From JBMNOI01 sp050942995 (lineage in GTDB: Bacteria; Chloroflexota; Anaerolineae; UBA1429), in NCBI GenBank assembly GCA_050942995.1, contig JBMNOI010000011.1, forward strand, positions 1 to 42,892: 42,892 nt of DNA, in the 5' to 3' direction. This document shows, piece by piece, positions 25,147 to 33,609 of this stretch (positions are counted from its first letter, which is position 1; each line of letters begins with the position of its first letter). Below the pieces are notes generated by a model, which had not been told where the DNA came from, searched no databases, and saw only the letters and a list, made by a program, of their open reading frames with translations. Made by a program: the position numbers and the translations under genes.

Positions 25147-25668
25147 CTAGACCAGAATGCCGCCAGGCTGGCCGAACAGGTCCAGCACGCGCTCTACATA
25201 GATCTGCGTCTCCTGATAGGGCGGTATGCCGCCGAACCGGTCGACGGCGCCCGGACCGGCGTTATAGGCCGCCAGAGCCAGCCGGGTATCGCCGTACCGA
25301 TCGAGCATCATGCGCAGGTATCGCACGCCACCATCCACATTCTGCTCGGGGTCGAAAGGATCGCTTACACCCAATCCACGGGCGGTGCCGTCCATGAGCT
25401 GCATCAATCCCTTGGCGCCCGCCGACGAGACGGCATCGGGGTTAAAGTTGGATTCGCACTTGATGACCGCCTCGATCAGGCGTGGGTCGATATCGTATCG
25501 ATCGGCCGCCTGCTGAATCAGGTCTGTAAAATCTCCCGAATACAGTGGTCGGACGATGCGACGTGCGGTATTGGCCAGGCGATCTCCCGCCTGCGTGAGC
25601 CGCTCGATAATCGACTGGTAGAACCCGTGCTGTACGCGGGCGCGTACCGATTCGATATCCAGGCTCAT
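25147..25668 (-). CDS. Flagellar lytic transglycosylase (SLT domain), no Sec signal
   Basis: This 173-residue protein has an N-terminal helical segment of about 55 residues followed by a lytic transglycosylase domain. The catalytic Glu lies in LIEAVIKCESNFNPDAVSSA. The family motifs GAKGLMQLMDGTARGLGV, NVDGGVRYLRMMLDRYGD and LALAAYNAGPGAVDRFGG are intact. No signal peptide is present. The N-terminus has FYQSI (residues 16-20), which fits an FxxxPhi flagellar export motif, so export by the flagellar apparatus is plausible, as for FlgJ. The second of two ATGs was chosen: it has AGGAGG at proper spacing and overlaps the fliJ stop (ATGA). Confidence 0.93.
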   Translation of the reverse strand: MSLDIESVRARVQHGFYQSIIERLTQAGDRLANTARRIVRPLYSGDFTDLIQQAADRYDIDPRLIEAVIKCESNFNPDAVSSAGAKGLMQLMDGTARGLGVSDPFDPEQNVDGGVRYLRMMLDRYGDTRLALAAYNAGPGAVDRFGGIPPYQETQIYVERVLDLFGQPGGILV

Positions 25669-26132
25669 ATCCATACCTCCTTTGCCGCGCTACCGTTACG
25701 CACATACTGTATCAGGGCCATCTCATCCTGAAAGTCGGCATCATTCCGCTCCAACGTTTCGAGGAATCGTTGTCGGGCCTTGTCGCGCAGCTTCTCCATG
25801 ATCTTTTTATCTTCTACGGCCTTGAGCAGCTCGTGGCGCTTGGCCTCGATGCGGCGATCCAGATCGGCCAGATGCGCCCTGACCTCGTGAATCGCCCCCC
25901 GCAATCGATCCAGATAGCGCATATAGAGCTGGATCTCGGTCATGTTCACGCGGCCCACCCGCCGATCCTGAAGGACGGCCCATGTTTCGCGTTGCGCCCG
26001 GCGCAGCACATCCAGACGCTCCTGCGCCTCACGGCGCTGCCTCTCCAGATGGGCCAGTTCGCGCGTGCGCATATCGACCAAACTCTCGCGGTACGAGAGA
26101 ACCGGTTGCAGTGAAAAGGGAATTTGCGGCAT
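25665..26132 (-). CDS. fliJ: Flagellar export chaperone FliJ
   Basis: This 155-residue, almost entirely helical coiled-coil protein is rich in Arg, Glu and Leu. The N-terminal FSLQPVLSYRESLVDMRTRE and the long heptad-like middle are the FliJ pattern. FliJ is the central stalk of the FliH-FliI ATPase complex. Sequence alone would leave doubt since coiled coils look alike, but the position directly after fliI is diagnostic. It overlaps the transglycosylase gene by ATGA. Confidence 0.92.
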   Translation of the reverse strand: MPQIPFSLQPVLSYRESLVDMRTRELAHLERQRREAQERLDVLRRAQRETWAVLQDRRVGRVNMTEIQLYMRYLDRLRGAIHEVRAHLADLDRRIEAKRHELLKAVEDKKIMEKLRDKARQRFLETLERNDADFQDEMALIQYVRNGSAAKEVWI

Positions 26133-26141
26133 ATCGATATC

Positions 26142-27506
26142 CTATCGCCCGGTGGCGGCTGCCGGGGCGGCGACCTGTGCCGTCGCCTGCTTCGGCCGGA
26201 TGTCGAGCAATCGCCCCACCGTCTCATCGAACGCATGGAACGTCCGATCCTGTCGCAAAAAGTCGGTGATGTGCGGCATCAGCTCGATGGCCTGGTCGAT
26301 CTCGGGGCTGCTGCCCGCCTGATACGCACCGATGTTGATCAGGTCCCGCGCCTTGCCGTATACCGCCAGCACCTCGCGCACGGCCGCCGCCGCCGCCCGA
26401 TGCTCGGGGGCGACGATGCTATCCATCAATCGGCTGACGCTCTGAAGCACATCGATGGCGGGATAGTGATTCTCTGCCGCCAGCTCGCGCGTCAGCATCA
26501 CATGACCGTCCAGAATGCTGCGCGCCGCGTCGCTGATGGGCTCGTTGAACTCGTCACCCTCTACCAGCACGGTATAGAGCCCGGTGATGCTCCCCCGTGC
26601 CGACATGCCCGCCCGCTCCATCAGCTTGGGCAACAGGGCGAACACCGACGGAGTATATCCCTTGCGCGCCGGGGGCTCGCCGATCGCCAGGCCGATCTCG
26701 CGCTGGGCCATGGCGAAACGGGTCACCGAATCCATCATCAGAATGACGTCCAGCCCCTGGTCGCGAAAGTATTCGGCCATGGCCGTCGCCGTCCAGGCGC
26801 CCTTGAGGCGCACCAGCGCCGGTTGATCCGAGGTCGAGGCCACGACCACCGCGCGACGCATCCCCTCAGGCCCCAGATCGCGCTCGATGAATTCTTGCAC
26901 CTCGCGCCCGCGCTCGCCGATCAGGGCCACCACGCTGACATCGGCCCTGGCGCTCCTGGCGATCGTGCCCAGCAGGGTGCTCTTGCCCACCCCACTGCCG
27001 GCGAATATGCCGATGCGCTGCCCCTTGCCCAGTGTCAAAAAGCCGTCGATGGCCCTCACCCCCGTCACCAGAGGCTCGCGAATGGGTTTGCGCATCAACG
27101 GGTGCGGCGCATCGTTGGATGTCGGATAGGTCGCCTCGGCACGGATGGGGCCACGGCCGTCCAGCGGCCGCCCCAGACCGTCGAACACCCGCCCCAACAG
27201 GTCGTGCCCCACCGGGATCATAAAGGTATCGTCGGTGGGCAATACGCGGGTTCCCGGTTGAATGCCGTGGGTGTCTCCCAGGGGCATGAGCAACGCGCTC
27301 TCGCTGGTAAAGCCCACCACTTCCGCCGGAACGCCGTCGCCCCCCCCCTGCGGCAACAGATAGCATAACTCGCCGACCCGGGAGCGCAGCCCCCGGACCT
27401 CCACCGTCAGGCCGATCACCTGACTCACGGCGCCCTCGGCTCGTAACATCCGGCAGCCATGCACTGCCTCCTTGAGGCGCGCCAGATCAAGCCGTGGTGT
27501 GGTCAT
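26142..27506 (-). CDS. fliI: Flagellar export ATPase FliI
   Basis: This 454-residue ATPase, related to F1 beta subunits, energises flagellar export. Walker A is AGSGVGKST (Lys175). VVALIGERGREVQEFIERDL is the signature glutamate loop, and VILMMDSVTRFAMAQREIGL is the Walker B region, followed by GEPPARKGYTPSVFALLPKL. The ATG giving MTTPRLDLAR was chosen because the frame extends 11 codons further without family similarity. It overlaps the end of fliH by 20 bases. Confidence 0.97.
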   Translation of the reverse strand: MTTPRLDLARLKEAVHGCRMLRAEGAVSQVIGLTVEVRGLRSRVGELCYLLPQGGGDGVPAEVVGFTSESALLMPLGDTHGIQPGTRVLPTDDTFMIPVGHDLLGRVFDGLGRPLDGRGPIRAEATYPTSNDAPHPLMRKPIREPLVTGVRAIDGFLTLGKGQRIGIFAGSGVGKSTLLGTIARSARADVSVVALIGERGREVQEFIERDLGPEGMRRAVVVASTSDQPALVRLKGAWTATAMAEYFRDQGLDVILMMDSVTRFAMAQREIGLAIGEPPARKGYTPSVFALLPKLMERAGMSARGSITGLYTVLVEGDEFNEPISDAARSILDGHVMLTRELAAENHYPAIDVLQSVSRLMDSIVAPEHRAAAAAVREVLAVYGKARDLINIGAYQAGSSPEIDQAIELMPHITDFLRQDRTFHAFDETVGRLLDIRPKQATAQVAAPAAATGR

Positions 27507-28437
27507 GTCCCACCCCCGACTCTTTTCGCAACGCCTCACGCAGCACGCTCAGTTGCGTGTCGATTCGGCCGTCCACCCGCCCATGAGACGTCATCACCAG
27601 AACATCGCCCTTTTCCAGAGAGCCGTCGGCGACCGGCGTGACGCCCCCGGCCTGCCATACGGTTCCCATCCGCTCCTGCAGCCATGCCGCGTCGTCAGGA
27701 TGGAGATGCAGCCGGCACCCCTCTTGGGGTGAGGCCGCCTCGATCGCACTCCGGGCTATTCCGATCATCGCCTCGCGATTCAGGGCCAGTTCGGCGACCA
27801 CGATCTTTTTGGCGATCTCCAGGGCCAGATCGATCAGGTCGGACTCGCTCTCGGCCAGGATACGCGCTTTTTCCCGTGCAATGCCGGCGGCCAGATCGGT
27901 CAGCGTTTGTGCGGCGGCGACGGCTTCCTCCTTCGCAGCCTCTCGTCCCTGCGCCAGCCCGCGCTCTCGTGCCTCGGCCTCCAGCGCCTCCACATCGGCC
28001 CGAGCCCGGGCCAGCAACGTCTCGGCCTCGCCTTTGGCACGCTCGATGATGGCGGCCGCCTCGCGAGATGCAGCCTCTACCGTCTCCCGACGCATGCGCT
28101 CGCAGTCGGCTTTGGTCCCGGCCCGCATCTCGGCCAGATCGGCCACCTGATTCAGCACGTCACACGGGTGCTCCGGAGCGTCATCCTCTTCGGGCACTGC
28201 ATCAGAGGCATGCTCCTTCCACTCGACCGGCCGAGAGGGCGGAGCCTCGGGCGACAGGACGGTCGGCGCCGGAATTCGAAAGCATCCGGGTTCGCCCCCA
28301 TCGTTCGACAGGTCGGACAACGGGGTATCATCATCAGACCATGCCGACACCTCATCCACATCCGGGATGAACACCCGACGGGTTGTAATCAGTTTGAACT
28401 GTGCCGGTGTGAGTACGGTTCTAGCTGATGATCTCAT
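27487..28437 (-). CDS. fliH: Flagellar assembly protein FliH
   Basis: This 316-residue regulator of FliI has a poorly conserved N-terminal third. A long Ala/Glu/Arg coiled coil with Gly- and Ala-spaced repeats follows (AASREAAAIIERAKGEAETL). The C-terminal domain resembles the V/F-type ATPase peripheral stalk (LIDLALEIAKKIVVAELALN, then CRLHLHPDDAAWLQERM). It overlaps fliG by 17 bases at its start and fliI by 20 bases at its end. The overlap with fliG supports the first ATG. Confidence 0.94.
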   Translation of the reverse strand: MRSSARTVLTPAQFKLITTRRVFIPDVDEVSAWSDDDTPLSDLSNDGGEPGCFRIPAPTVLSPEAPPSRPVEWKEHASDAVPEEDDAPEHPCDVLNQVADLAEMRAGTKADCERMRRETVEAASREAAAIIERAKGEAETLLARARADVEALEAEARERGLAQGREAAKEEAVAAAQTLTDLAAGIAREKARILAESESDLIDLALEIAKKIVVAELALNREAMIGIARSAIEAASPQEGCRLHLHPDDAAWLQERMGTVWQAGGVTPVADGSLEKGDVLVMTSHGRVDGRIDTQLSVLREALRKESGVGHDHTTA

Positions 28438-29425
28438 CCTGACCCCTGGCTATAAAGATGATCTCCTGGGCCTCCATATCGCGAATCTTTTCGGTAATCG
28501 AGCGCTGCGCCTCTTCCACCATGCTCAACCGCACCGAGCCCAACACCTCCATCTCTTCTTGCAACAGCTCACGGGCGCGGGTGGACATGTTCTGGAAGAT
28601 CAGCTCGCGCACCTGCTCACCGGCGCCCTTGAGCGCCATGGCCAGATCTCGGCGATCGACCTCCTGCACCACCTTCTGAATCGCCTGATTGTCCAGCAAG
28701 GTGATGTCGTCAAAGACGAACATCTTGCTGCGAATCTCCTCGGCCAGATCGGCGTCATCCTGCTCCAGATACTCGAGGATCCCTTTCTCTGTCCCCCGAT
28801 CCACCTGATTGAGCACCTTGACGAGATAGTCGGGGCCGCCGGAGAACTCGTACTCGCGGCTGAGCACACTGGAGAACTTGATCTGCAGGCCCACCTCGAC
28901 CTGCTTGAGGATATCGGGGGCGATGCGCTCCATCTTGGCGATGCGAGTTGCCGCCTCTTTCTGGGTGCCCTCTTCCAGATGGGAGAGAACGGCCGCCGCC
29001 TGCGATGCACTCAGGTGCGAGAGCACCACGGCTACCGTCTGCGGATGCTCATCCTTCAAAAAGTTGGCGATCTGCATCGGGTCGGCCTCTTCCATGAACT
29101 CGAAGGGAGCCACCTTGTCGGCGTTGTTCACCCGCTCGAATATCTCGGCGGCCTTGCGCTCACCCAGCGCGTGGGTCAGCAACTGGCGCGCATACTCCAG
29201 TCCACCGATATCCTGAACCTGCCCCGCCTGGATTTTGCTATAGCACTCGGCAAAGATCTCTCTGCGAATCTCGGGCGGCACCACCTGGATCGCCGTAATC
29301 TCCCGGGTAAGGCGCTCGATCTCCTGGTCGTCCAGTTCGTGCAATACCTGCGCCGAGAGATCAGGCCCCAGGGAGATGAGCAGCATGGCCGCTTTTTCGC
29401 GTCCTCTGAGCTTGGTCTGCAGCAT
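28421..29425 (-). CDS. fliG: Flagellar motor switch protein FliG
   Basis: This 334-residue protein has the full FliG architecture. The N-terminal FliF-binding domain includes LRGREKAAMLLISLGPDLSA. The middle domain carries the conserved EHPQTVAVVLSHLS. The C-terminal torque domain includes FVFDDITLLDNQAIQKVVQE and RDLAMALKGAGEQVRELIF, followed by SMVEEAQRSI. The charged residues that face MotA lie in this last part. It mounts the C ring on FliF and transmits torque. It starts seven bases after fliF. Confidence 0.98.
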   Translation of the reverse strand: MLQTKLRGREKAAMLLISLGPDLSAQVLHELDDQEIERLTREITAIQVVPPEIRREIFAECYSKIQAGQVQDIGGLEYARQLLTHALGERKAAEIFERVNNADKVAPFEFMEEADPMQIANFLKDEHPQTVAVVLSHLSASQAAAVLSHLEEGTQKEAATRIAKMERIAPDILKQVEVGLQIKFSSVLSREYEFSGGPDYLVKVLNQVDRGTEKGILEYLEQDDADLAEEIRSKMFVFDDITLLDNQAIQKVVQEVDRRDLAMALKGAGEQVRELIFQNMSTRARELLQEEMEVLGSVRLSMVEEAQRSITEKIRDMEAQEIIFIARGQDEIIS

Positions 29426-29432
29426 CGAGATG

Positions 29433-31244
29433 CTACTCCTTCTCCGTCATCCAGTCTCTGATTACCTGGGCGATCTGCTTCGGCTCGACCCGCGCCAGCG
29501 CCGATACCTGGTTGGCGATACGCTCATTGGCCTCACGCATCCCGGCGTCTCCCTCAGGCAACGGGGCTTCCGGGTCCGACGCTCCATCGGCCGCTTCGGC
29601 TTGCGGCTCCCCCACCGTACCGGCAGATTCGGCAGAGATCTCTGTCGTAGCGACAGGGGCTCCGTGAGGCACAGCCACCAGATCTCTTCTATCGGCATCT
29701 GCCGGCTGGCCGGAGGCGATCAGTTCGGCCAGCAACTTGCGCGCGGTCTCGTCGTCGATCATCTCCAGATTATTCTCCGCTCCGACCGCAAGTGCCCTTT
29801 GACCGGCCCGGCTCAGACGCCGTGGCGAGGGCTCTTCAACCAGCCAGCGCCGCGACGGGCTTAATGTGTTCAGGATAGAGCGCAGATAGATCAGCGCGAT
29901 AACGATCAGGATAATGAATGCGGCCACTTTTGCCCCTGTCCAATACAACTCTGTACGGCGAGCCTCTTCCATCGCCAAAAGCTCTTGATCCGCATAGCTC
30001 CGGTCGAACGGCATGCCGGTAACCTGAATAATGTCCCCTCGGGTAGGGTCCATCCCCACCGCGGCGGCCAGCACCCGTTCGATATTGAGCAGCGCATGTT
30101 CGTCTTCCACCCCATCGACCAGAGCCGAAATGGCCAGTCGCTTCACCCGGCCCGGCGTGCTGATCGAATGTTGCGCCATGCGCGACACCTCATAGTTGTA
30201 CAGCACGTCGCTCCGCTCATAGCTGCCCTCGTGTGCCTCGCCCTCCTGAACGTCCGCGCCCCCTTCCAGCGGCAGGTTCGCATCCGCGCCGGGCACGCCG
30301 CCCTCGGGAAGGGCGCTGCCGCTATAGCGCTCTGATTGTTCGCGGGCGCTACGTAGCACGCCGGCCGCCTCATCATCGCTCTCGCCGGGGCTGAATATCT
30401 CGCTGGTGGTCTCGGTCTGGTCCCAATCCATCTCGACGGCGGCCCGCACCACCACATTTCCCGGCCCCACCAGATGCTCGAGCATGGTCTGCAAGCGGCT
30501 CTCCAGCCCCCGCTCGTACGCCTGCTGGTATTGCAACTGCTGAGCGCTGGCCTCCATCATCGACGCCTGACGCGATTGATCGCCGCCCAGCGCCAGAGTG
30601 TTGCCCGCATGATCGACGATGGTCACCTGCTCGGGAGCCAACCCCTCCACGGCAGCCGCCACCAGAAAGCGAATCGCCCTCACCTGGTCCTGGCTCAGAG
30701 AGGCGCCGGGCGCCAGATTCAGCAGAACCGAGGCGCTAGGATTCACCTGCTCGGAGCGGAACAACGTCCTCTGAGGGATCACCAGATGCACGCGAGCCTG
30801 AGAGACGCTGGACAGGCTGGTGATGGTTCGCGCCAGCTCCCCCTCCATCGCCCGACGGAAACTCACCTGCTCCTGGAACTCGGTCATGCCGAGACCGGGG
30901 GAATCGAACAACTCCATCCCGATCGAGCCCCCCTTGGGCAGCCCCTGCGCCGCCATATCCAGGCGCACCTCGTGAACCTGAGCGCGCGGCACCATGATCG
31001 AGCCATTGCTGCCCAACCGGAAGGGGATATCCTTTTCGCGCAACTGCTCGACGATCTGCGCCGCATCGGCTTCGCTCACGTCGCCAAAGGCCACCGCATA
31101 ATCTGGTGTGCGCGCCCATAGCGCCGAGACAAGCACAATGACCACCAGCAAGATGAACAGGCCGGTGAGTATCGTCCTCTGGCTGCGGTCGAGCCGCATC
31201 CAGAGAGTGGCGATTTGTTGGCGAAGCTTAGTAAACTGGTCCAT
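29433..31244 (-). CDS. fliF: MS-ring protein FliF
   Basis: This 603-residue protein has two transmembrane helices, at about residues 25-45 and 435-460, flanking a large periplasmic part. The ring-building motifs are clear: LGSNGSIMVPRAQVHEVRLD, LFDSPGLGMTEFQEQVSFRR and ELARTITSLSSVSQARVHLV. VVVRAAVEMDWDQTETTSEI and MAQHSISTPGRVKRLAISAL follow. The C-terminal tail (ANQVSALARVEPKQIAQVIR) is the FliG-binding part. It forms the MS ring that houses the export gate. The length is normal. Confidence 0.98.
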   Translation of the reverse strand: MDQFTKLRQQIATLWMRLDRSQRTILTGLFILLVVIVLVSALWARTPDYAVAFGDVSEADAAQIVEQLREKDIPFRLGSNGSIMVPRAQVHEVRLDMAAQGLPKGGSIGMELFDSPGLGMTEFQEQVSFRRAMEGELARTITSLSSVSQARVHLVIPQRTLFRSEQVNPSASVLLNLAPGASLSQDQVRAIRFLVAAAVEGLAPEQVTIVDHAGNTLALGGDQSRQASMMEASAQQLQYQQAYERGLESRLQTMLEHLVGPGNVVVRAAVEMDWDQTETTSEIFSPGESDDEAAGVLRSAREQSERYSGSALPEGGVPGADANLPLEGGADVQEGEAHEGSYERSDVLYNYEVSRMAQHSISTPGRVKRLAISALVDGVEDEHALLNIERVLAAAVGMDPTRGDIIQVTGMPFDRSYADQELLAMEEARRTELYWTGAKVAAFIILIVIALIYLRSILNTLSPSRRWLVEEPSPRRLSRAGQRALAVGAENNLEMIDDETARKLLAELIASGQPADADRRDLVAVPHGAPVATTEISAESAGTVGEPQAEAADGASDPEAPLPEGDAGMREANERIANQVSALARVEPKQIAQVIRDWMTEKE

Positions 31245-31285
31245 GGTTACCCTGTCATATCAAATCGAAACGCAGGATGATGCAC

Positions 31286-31591
31286 CTACACCTGCATGCG
31301 CATCACTTCGTCATACGCCTTGACCAGCTTGTTGCGAAGCTGCAAGGCCAGGCGAAACGTCAGATCGGTCTGCTCTACCGAGATCATCACAGCGTGCATG
31401 TCGACCGGCTCTCCGGCGATGAGCGCCTCGATGGCCCGATCGGTCTCTTGCTGCGACTCGACCAGCCGGCGCAGCGCATCCTGAAACAGGTTGCCCCCCT
31501 GTGCCGGAGCGCCCGCCCCCGTCGGGCTCGTGGCCTGAATCTCGTTGCCGGCTGCCAGTGAGCGAATCGCTTCGATTGCGTGAATGTCCAT
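31286..31591 (-). CDS. fliE: MS ring/rod adaptor FliE
   Basis: This 101-residue FliE has the family motifs NLFQDALRRLVESQQETDRA, then EPVDMHAVMISVEQTDLTFR, then LALQLRNKLVKAYDEVMRM. It joins the MS ring to the proximal rod and is the first rod substrate exported. A TTG one codon upstream is also possible since GGAGG lies six bases before it and nine before the ATG; the ATG is preferred. It sits between flgC and fliF. Confidence 0.96.
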   Translation of the reverse strand: MDIHAIEAIRSLAAGNEIQATSPTGAGAPAQGGNLFQDALRRLVESQQETDRAIEALIAGEPVDMHAVMISVEQTDLTFRLALQLRNKLVKAYDEVMRMQV

Positions 31592-31616
31592 CAAAATCTA
31601 CCTCCCGCACGACGGC

Positions 31617-32075
31617 CTAGTGACGCCCGATTTCCAGTGCCTTGAGGGCCATCTCTTTGGCCATATCGATAATGGTCACGTTGGCCTGATAAGAACGCGT
31701 GGCCGAGAGCGCATTGGTCATCTCGACGACGATATTGACGTTGGGATACTGCACATAGCCCTCGTCATCCGCATCGGGATGATCCGGCTCGTAAACACGC
31801 GGCCCGGGGTCCTCATCCGTCACCATACGGGTCACCTGCACGCCGCCCAGCGCGGTGGCAAAGCGTCGCACAAAACTGCCCGCCACACCGGCCGCCCGAA
31901 AGGGAAGCCCCCCATCCGCCGCCTGCACGACGATCTGCCGGCGCTGATACGGCCCGCCCTCATCGGTGCGCGTCGTGTTCGCGTTGGCGATATTGTGAGC
32001 GACGGTGTCCAGCCGCAAGCGCTGCATGCGCAACGCCGACCCGGCCGTCCGAAAGATTCCCATGATGTCGTGCAT
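31617..32075 (-). CDS. flgC: Proximal rod protein FlgC
   Basis: This 152-residue protein has the FlgC signatures GSALRMQRLRLDTVAHNIAN, then GGVQVTRMVTDEDPGPRVYE, then YVQYPNVNIVVEMTNALSAT. The C-terminal helix is SYQANVTIIDMAKEMALKAL. It is part of the rod with FlgB. The start ATG overlaps the stop of the upstream glycosidase-like gene in TGATG, so their translation is probably coupled. FlgB is encoded elsewhere in the operon rather than next to it. Confidence 0.96.
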   Translation of the reverse strand: MHDIMGIFRTAGSALRMQRLRLDTVAHNIANANTTRTDEGGPYQRRQIVVQAADGGLPFRAAGVAGSFVRRFATALGGVQVTRMVTDEDPGPRVYEPDHPDADDEGYVQYPNVNIVVEMTNALSATRSYQANVTIIDMAKEMALKALEIGRH

Positions 32076-33391
32076 CAGATAATCCTTTCCGCCATGTTCT
32101 TGAGTGCGCCCACCAGCGGGCTGACGTAACCGTCATGCCGGAAAAGCGCCTGCCACTCCCATTCGGCGTCGTGGCCTCCGGCCATCTTGTTGGCCACAAT
32201 CCAGTAGGTATAGGCAAAGTTATAGGGCTCGCGGCTCTGTGCCATATACCGATAAGCGCCCGTCACCAGTTCCTTCTGCATCGCCTCATCCACGCCGGGG
32301 GTCACATAGGTGCCCGCCTCAGTGCCGATCACAGGGATGAGCCGCCCCAACTGTTGCTTCAGGATCTCGGCATACTGCCGGAACCGCAAAAAGCCGTCGG
32401 GATGATCCACCGGCAGGGCGCCGGCATAGTTATGCGAGCTGAGCCAGCCGCGATTCAGCAGCCACTCCTCACCACGTTCTTTGAGCTTTTCCAGGGCCAG
32501 GCGTAGAAACTCGCGATCGTCGAACTCGCCGTTCGGGCTCAGCGCGCCAAAGCCGGGCAACCCACCGGCCACCACGACCTCTTTTGCCGCGGGGATCCAC
32601 ACATCCAGGTAGCGGTCCACATCGGGGAACTCGCCGCCCGTTTCGACCATGAGGTTGGGCTCGTTATAGAGCTGGAAATAGCTCACCCCCAGGTTGCGAT
32701 AGTACCGCACCATCGCCTGAAGGTCCCCCTCGATAGGCGAAAGGCCGGGCGTATACACGCGCAGGACCGGCATCATCCCCGCGTCGACCAGCTTTTTCAC
32801 CAGGTAATCGTTCGCGCCGACCTGGGTTCCCTCGTTCAAAAAGGTCACCCACTTGATGCCCATGGCTTTTAGCTCGTCCACAAAACGGTCGACGACTTCG
32901 GGCGCGCTGGATACGGTAGGCACCCAGTGCATGCCCCAACCGTTATCATTGACCGGGCGCGGATAGCCTTCCAGAGGAAGGTATTGCATGGCGTGGCGCA
33001 TACCCGGCGATGTCGACTCGACGGTGCGAACCGACTCGGTCGCCGATGAGGGCAACACGGTCGAAAAGACAGGTCCCTGAGGCGATGGGGCGTCCTCCCG
33101 CCCCGAAGGCAGCAGATCATGCACCAGCCGTCCGGCCTGCTGATACACCCTCTGCACGCCCGCCGTGGCCAGATAGCTCAACCCCTGCATGGCGGCGCTC
33201 CAGACACCGCCGGTCGAAAGGGGAGCCGTTACGCCGGGTTCCGGGGAGCCCTGAACGGCCTCATCTGCCCGGCTCTTTTGCTCCAGTACCGCCGCAAAAG
33301 AGACGGCGCTATGATCTACCTCAACGAGGCGCGCCCAGGATTGTCCTTCGATCTGTGGAATGCGATCCGATTCGATAGAGGTGACTTGCAT
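32075..33391 (-). CDS. Glycosidase-like protein B with intact GH-A-type active site, coupled to flgC
   Basis: This 438-residue protein has an N-terminal helical region of about 135 residues and a TIM-barrel domain. The barrel carries YFQLYNEPNL with acid/base Glu244 after Asn243, and PVIGTEAG with candidate nucleophile Glu358. That pair and its 114-residue spacing fit retaining clan GH-A glycosidases; I do not assign a family or substrate. No signal peptide or membrane helix is seen. Residues 32-38 (FAAVLEQ) resemble FAGVLQQ in FliK and fit an FxxxPhi export motif. The ATG has GAGG six bases upstream; the frame is open for 21 codons further. It is the first gene of the rod operon, overlaps flgC by TGATG, and may act like FlgJ in opening the wall. 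That function is inference. Confidence 0.82.
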   Translation of the reverse strand: MQVTSIESDRIPQIEGQSWARLVEVDHSAVSFAAVLEQKSRADEAVQGSPEPGVTAPLSTGGVWSAAMQGLSYLATAGVQRVYQQAGRLVHDLLPSGREDAPSPQGPVFSTVLPSSATESVRTVESTSPGMRHAMQYLPLEGYPRPVNDNGWGMHWVPTVSSAPEVVDRFVDELKAMGIKWVTFLNEGTQVGANDYLVKKLVDAGMMPVLRVYTPGLSPIEGDLQAMVRYYRNLGVSYFQLYNEPNLMVETGGEFPDVDRYLDVWIPAAKEVVVAGGLPGFGALSPNGEFDDREFLRLALEKLKERGEEWLLNRGWLSSHNYAGALPVDHPDGFLRFRQYAEILKQQLGRLIPVIGTEAGTYVTPGVDEAMQKELVTGAYRYMAQSREPYNFAYTYWIVANKMAGGHDAEWEWQALFRHDGYVSPLVGALKNMAERII

Positions 33392-33510
33392 GCTTGACCT
33401 CGCCTGCGATTCGCCCGGCCGAAGAGAGTCGGGCGTACTCCGGTAGTCTAGCATGCGGAGAGAACAGAGGCCATAAAATGCTCATGACAATGCCATTAAA
33501 CAAGGATAAA
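33392..33510 (-). promoter_or_regulatory. Probable promoter region of the rod/hook operon
   Basis: This is the short non-coding stretch between the sortase terminator and glycosidase-like gene B. Read leftward it contains TGCTAGACT, an extended -10-like element, but no convincing -35 at 17 bases. It must carry the signal for the long operon if the terminator at 33511-33538 works. The element itself is uncertain. Confidence 0.3.
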
Positions 33511-33538
33511 GGAGGCCCCCTTTCGGAGCAGGGCCTCC
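33511..33538 (-). terminator. Hairpin terminator after the sortase gene
   Basis: Perfect 8-base arms GGAGGCCC and GGGCCTCC flank a 12-base loop. Read on the minus strand, the hairpin is followed by TTTATCC, so it fits a weak intrinsic terminator for the sortase transcript. It lies 71 bases past the sortase stop and before the rod operon. Confidence 0.6.
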
Positions 33539-33609
33539 CATATGGCGTGCATATTCTGGTTGTCCGGTTTATTCGGGCGGCATATCGAAAAAGATGCCCT
33601 CTGCCGGCC

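Noticed and set aside
26124..27368. 414-codon plus-strand frame opposite fliI
   Set aside because: FliI has all its ATPase motifs; the antisense product is His/Gln-rich without known motifs.
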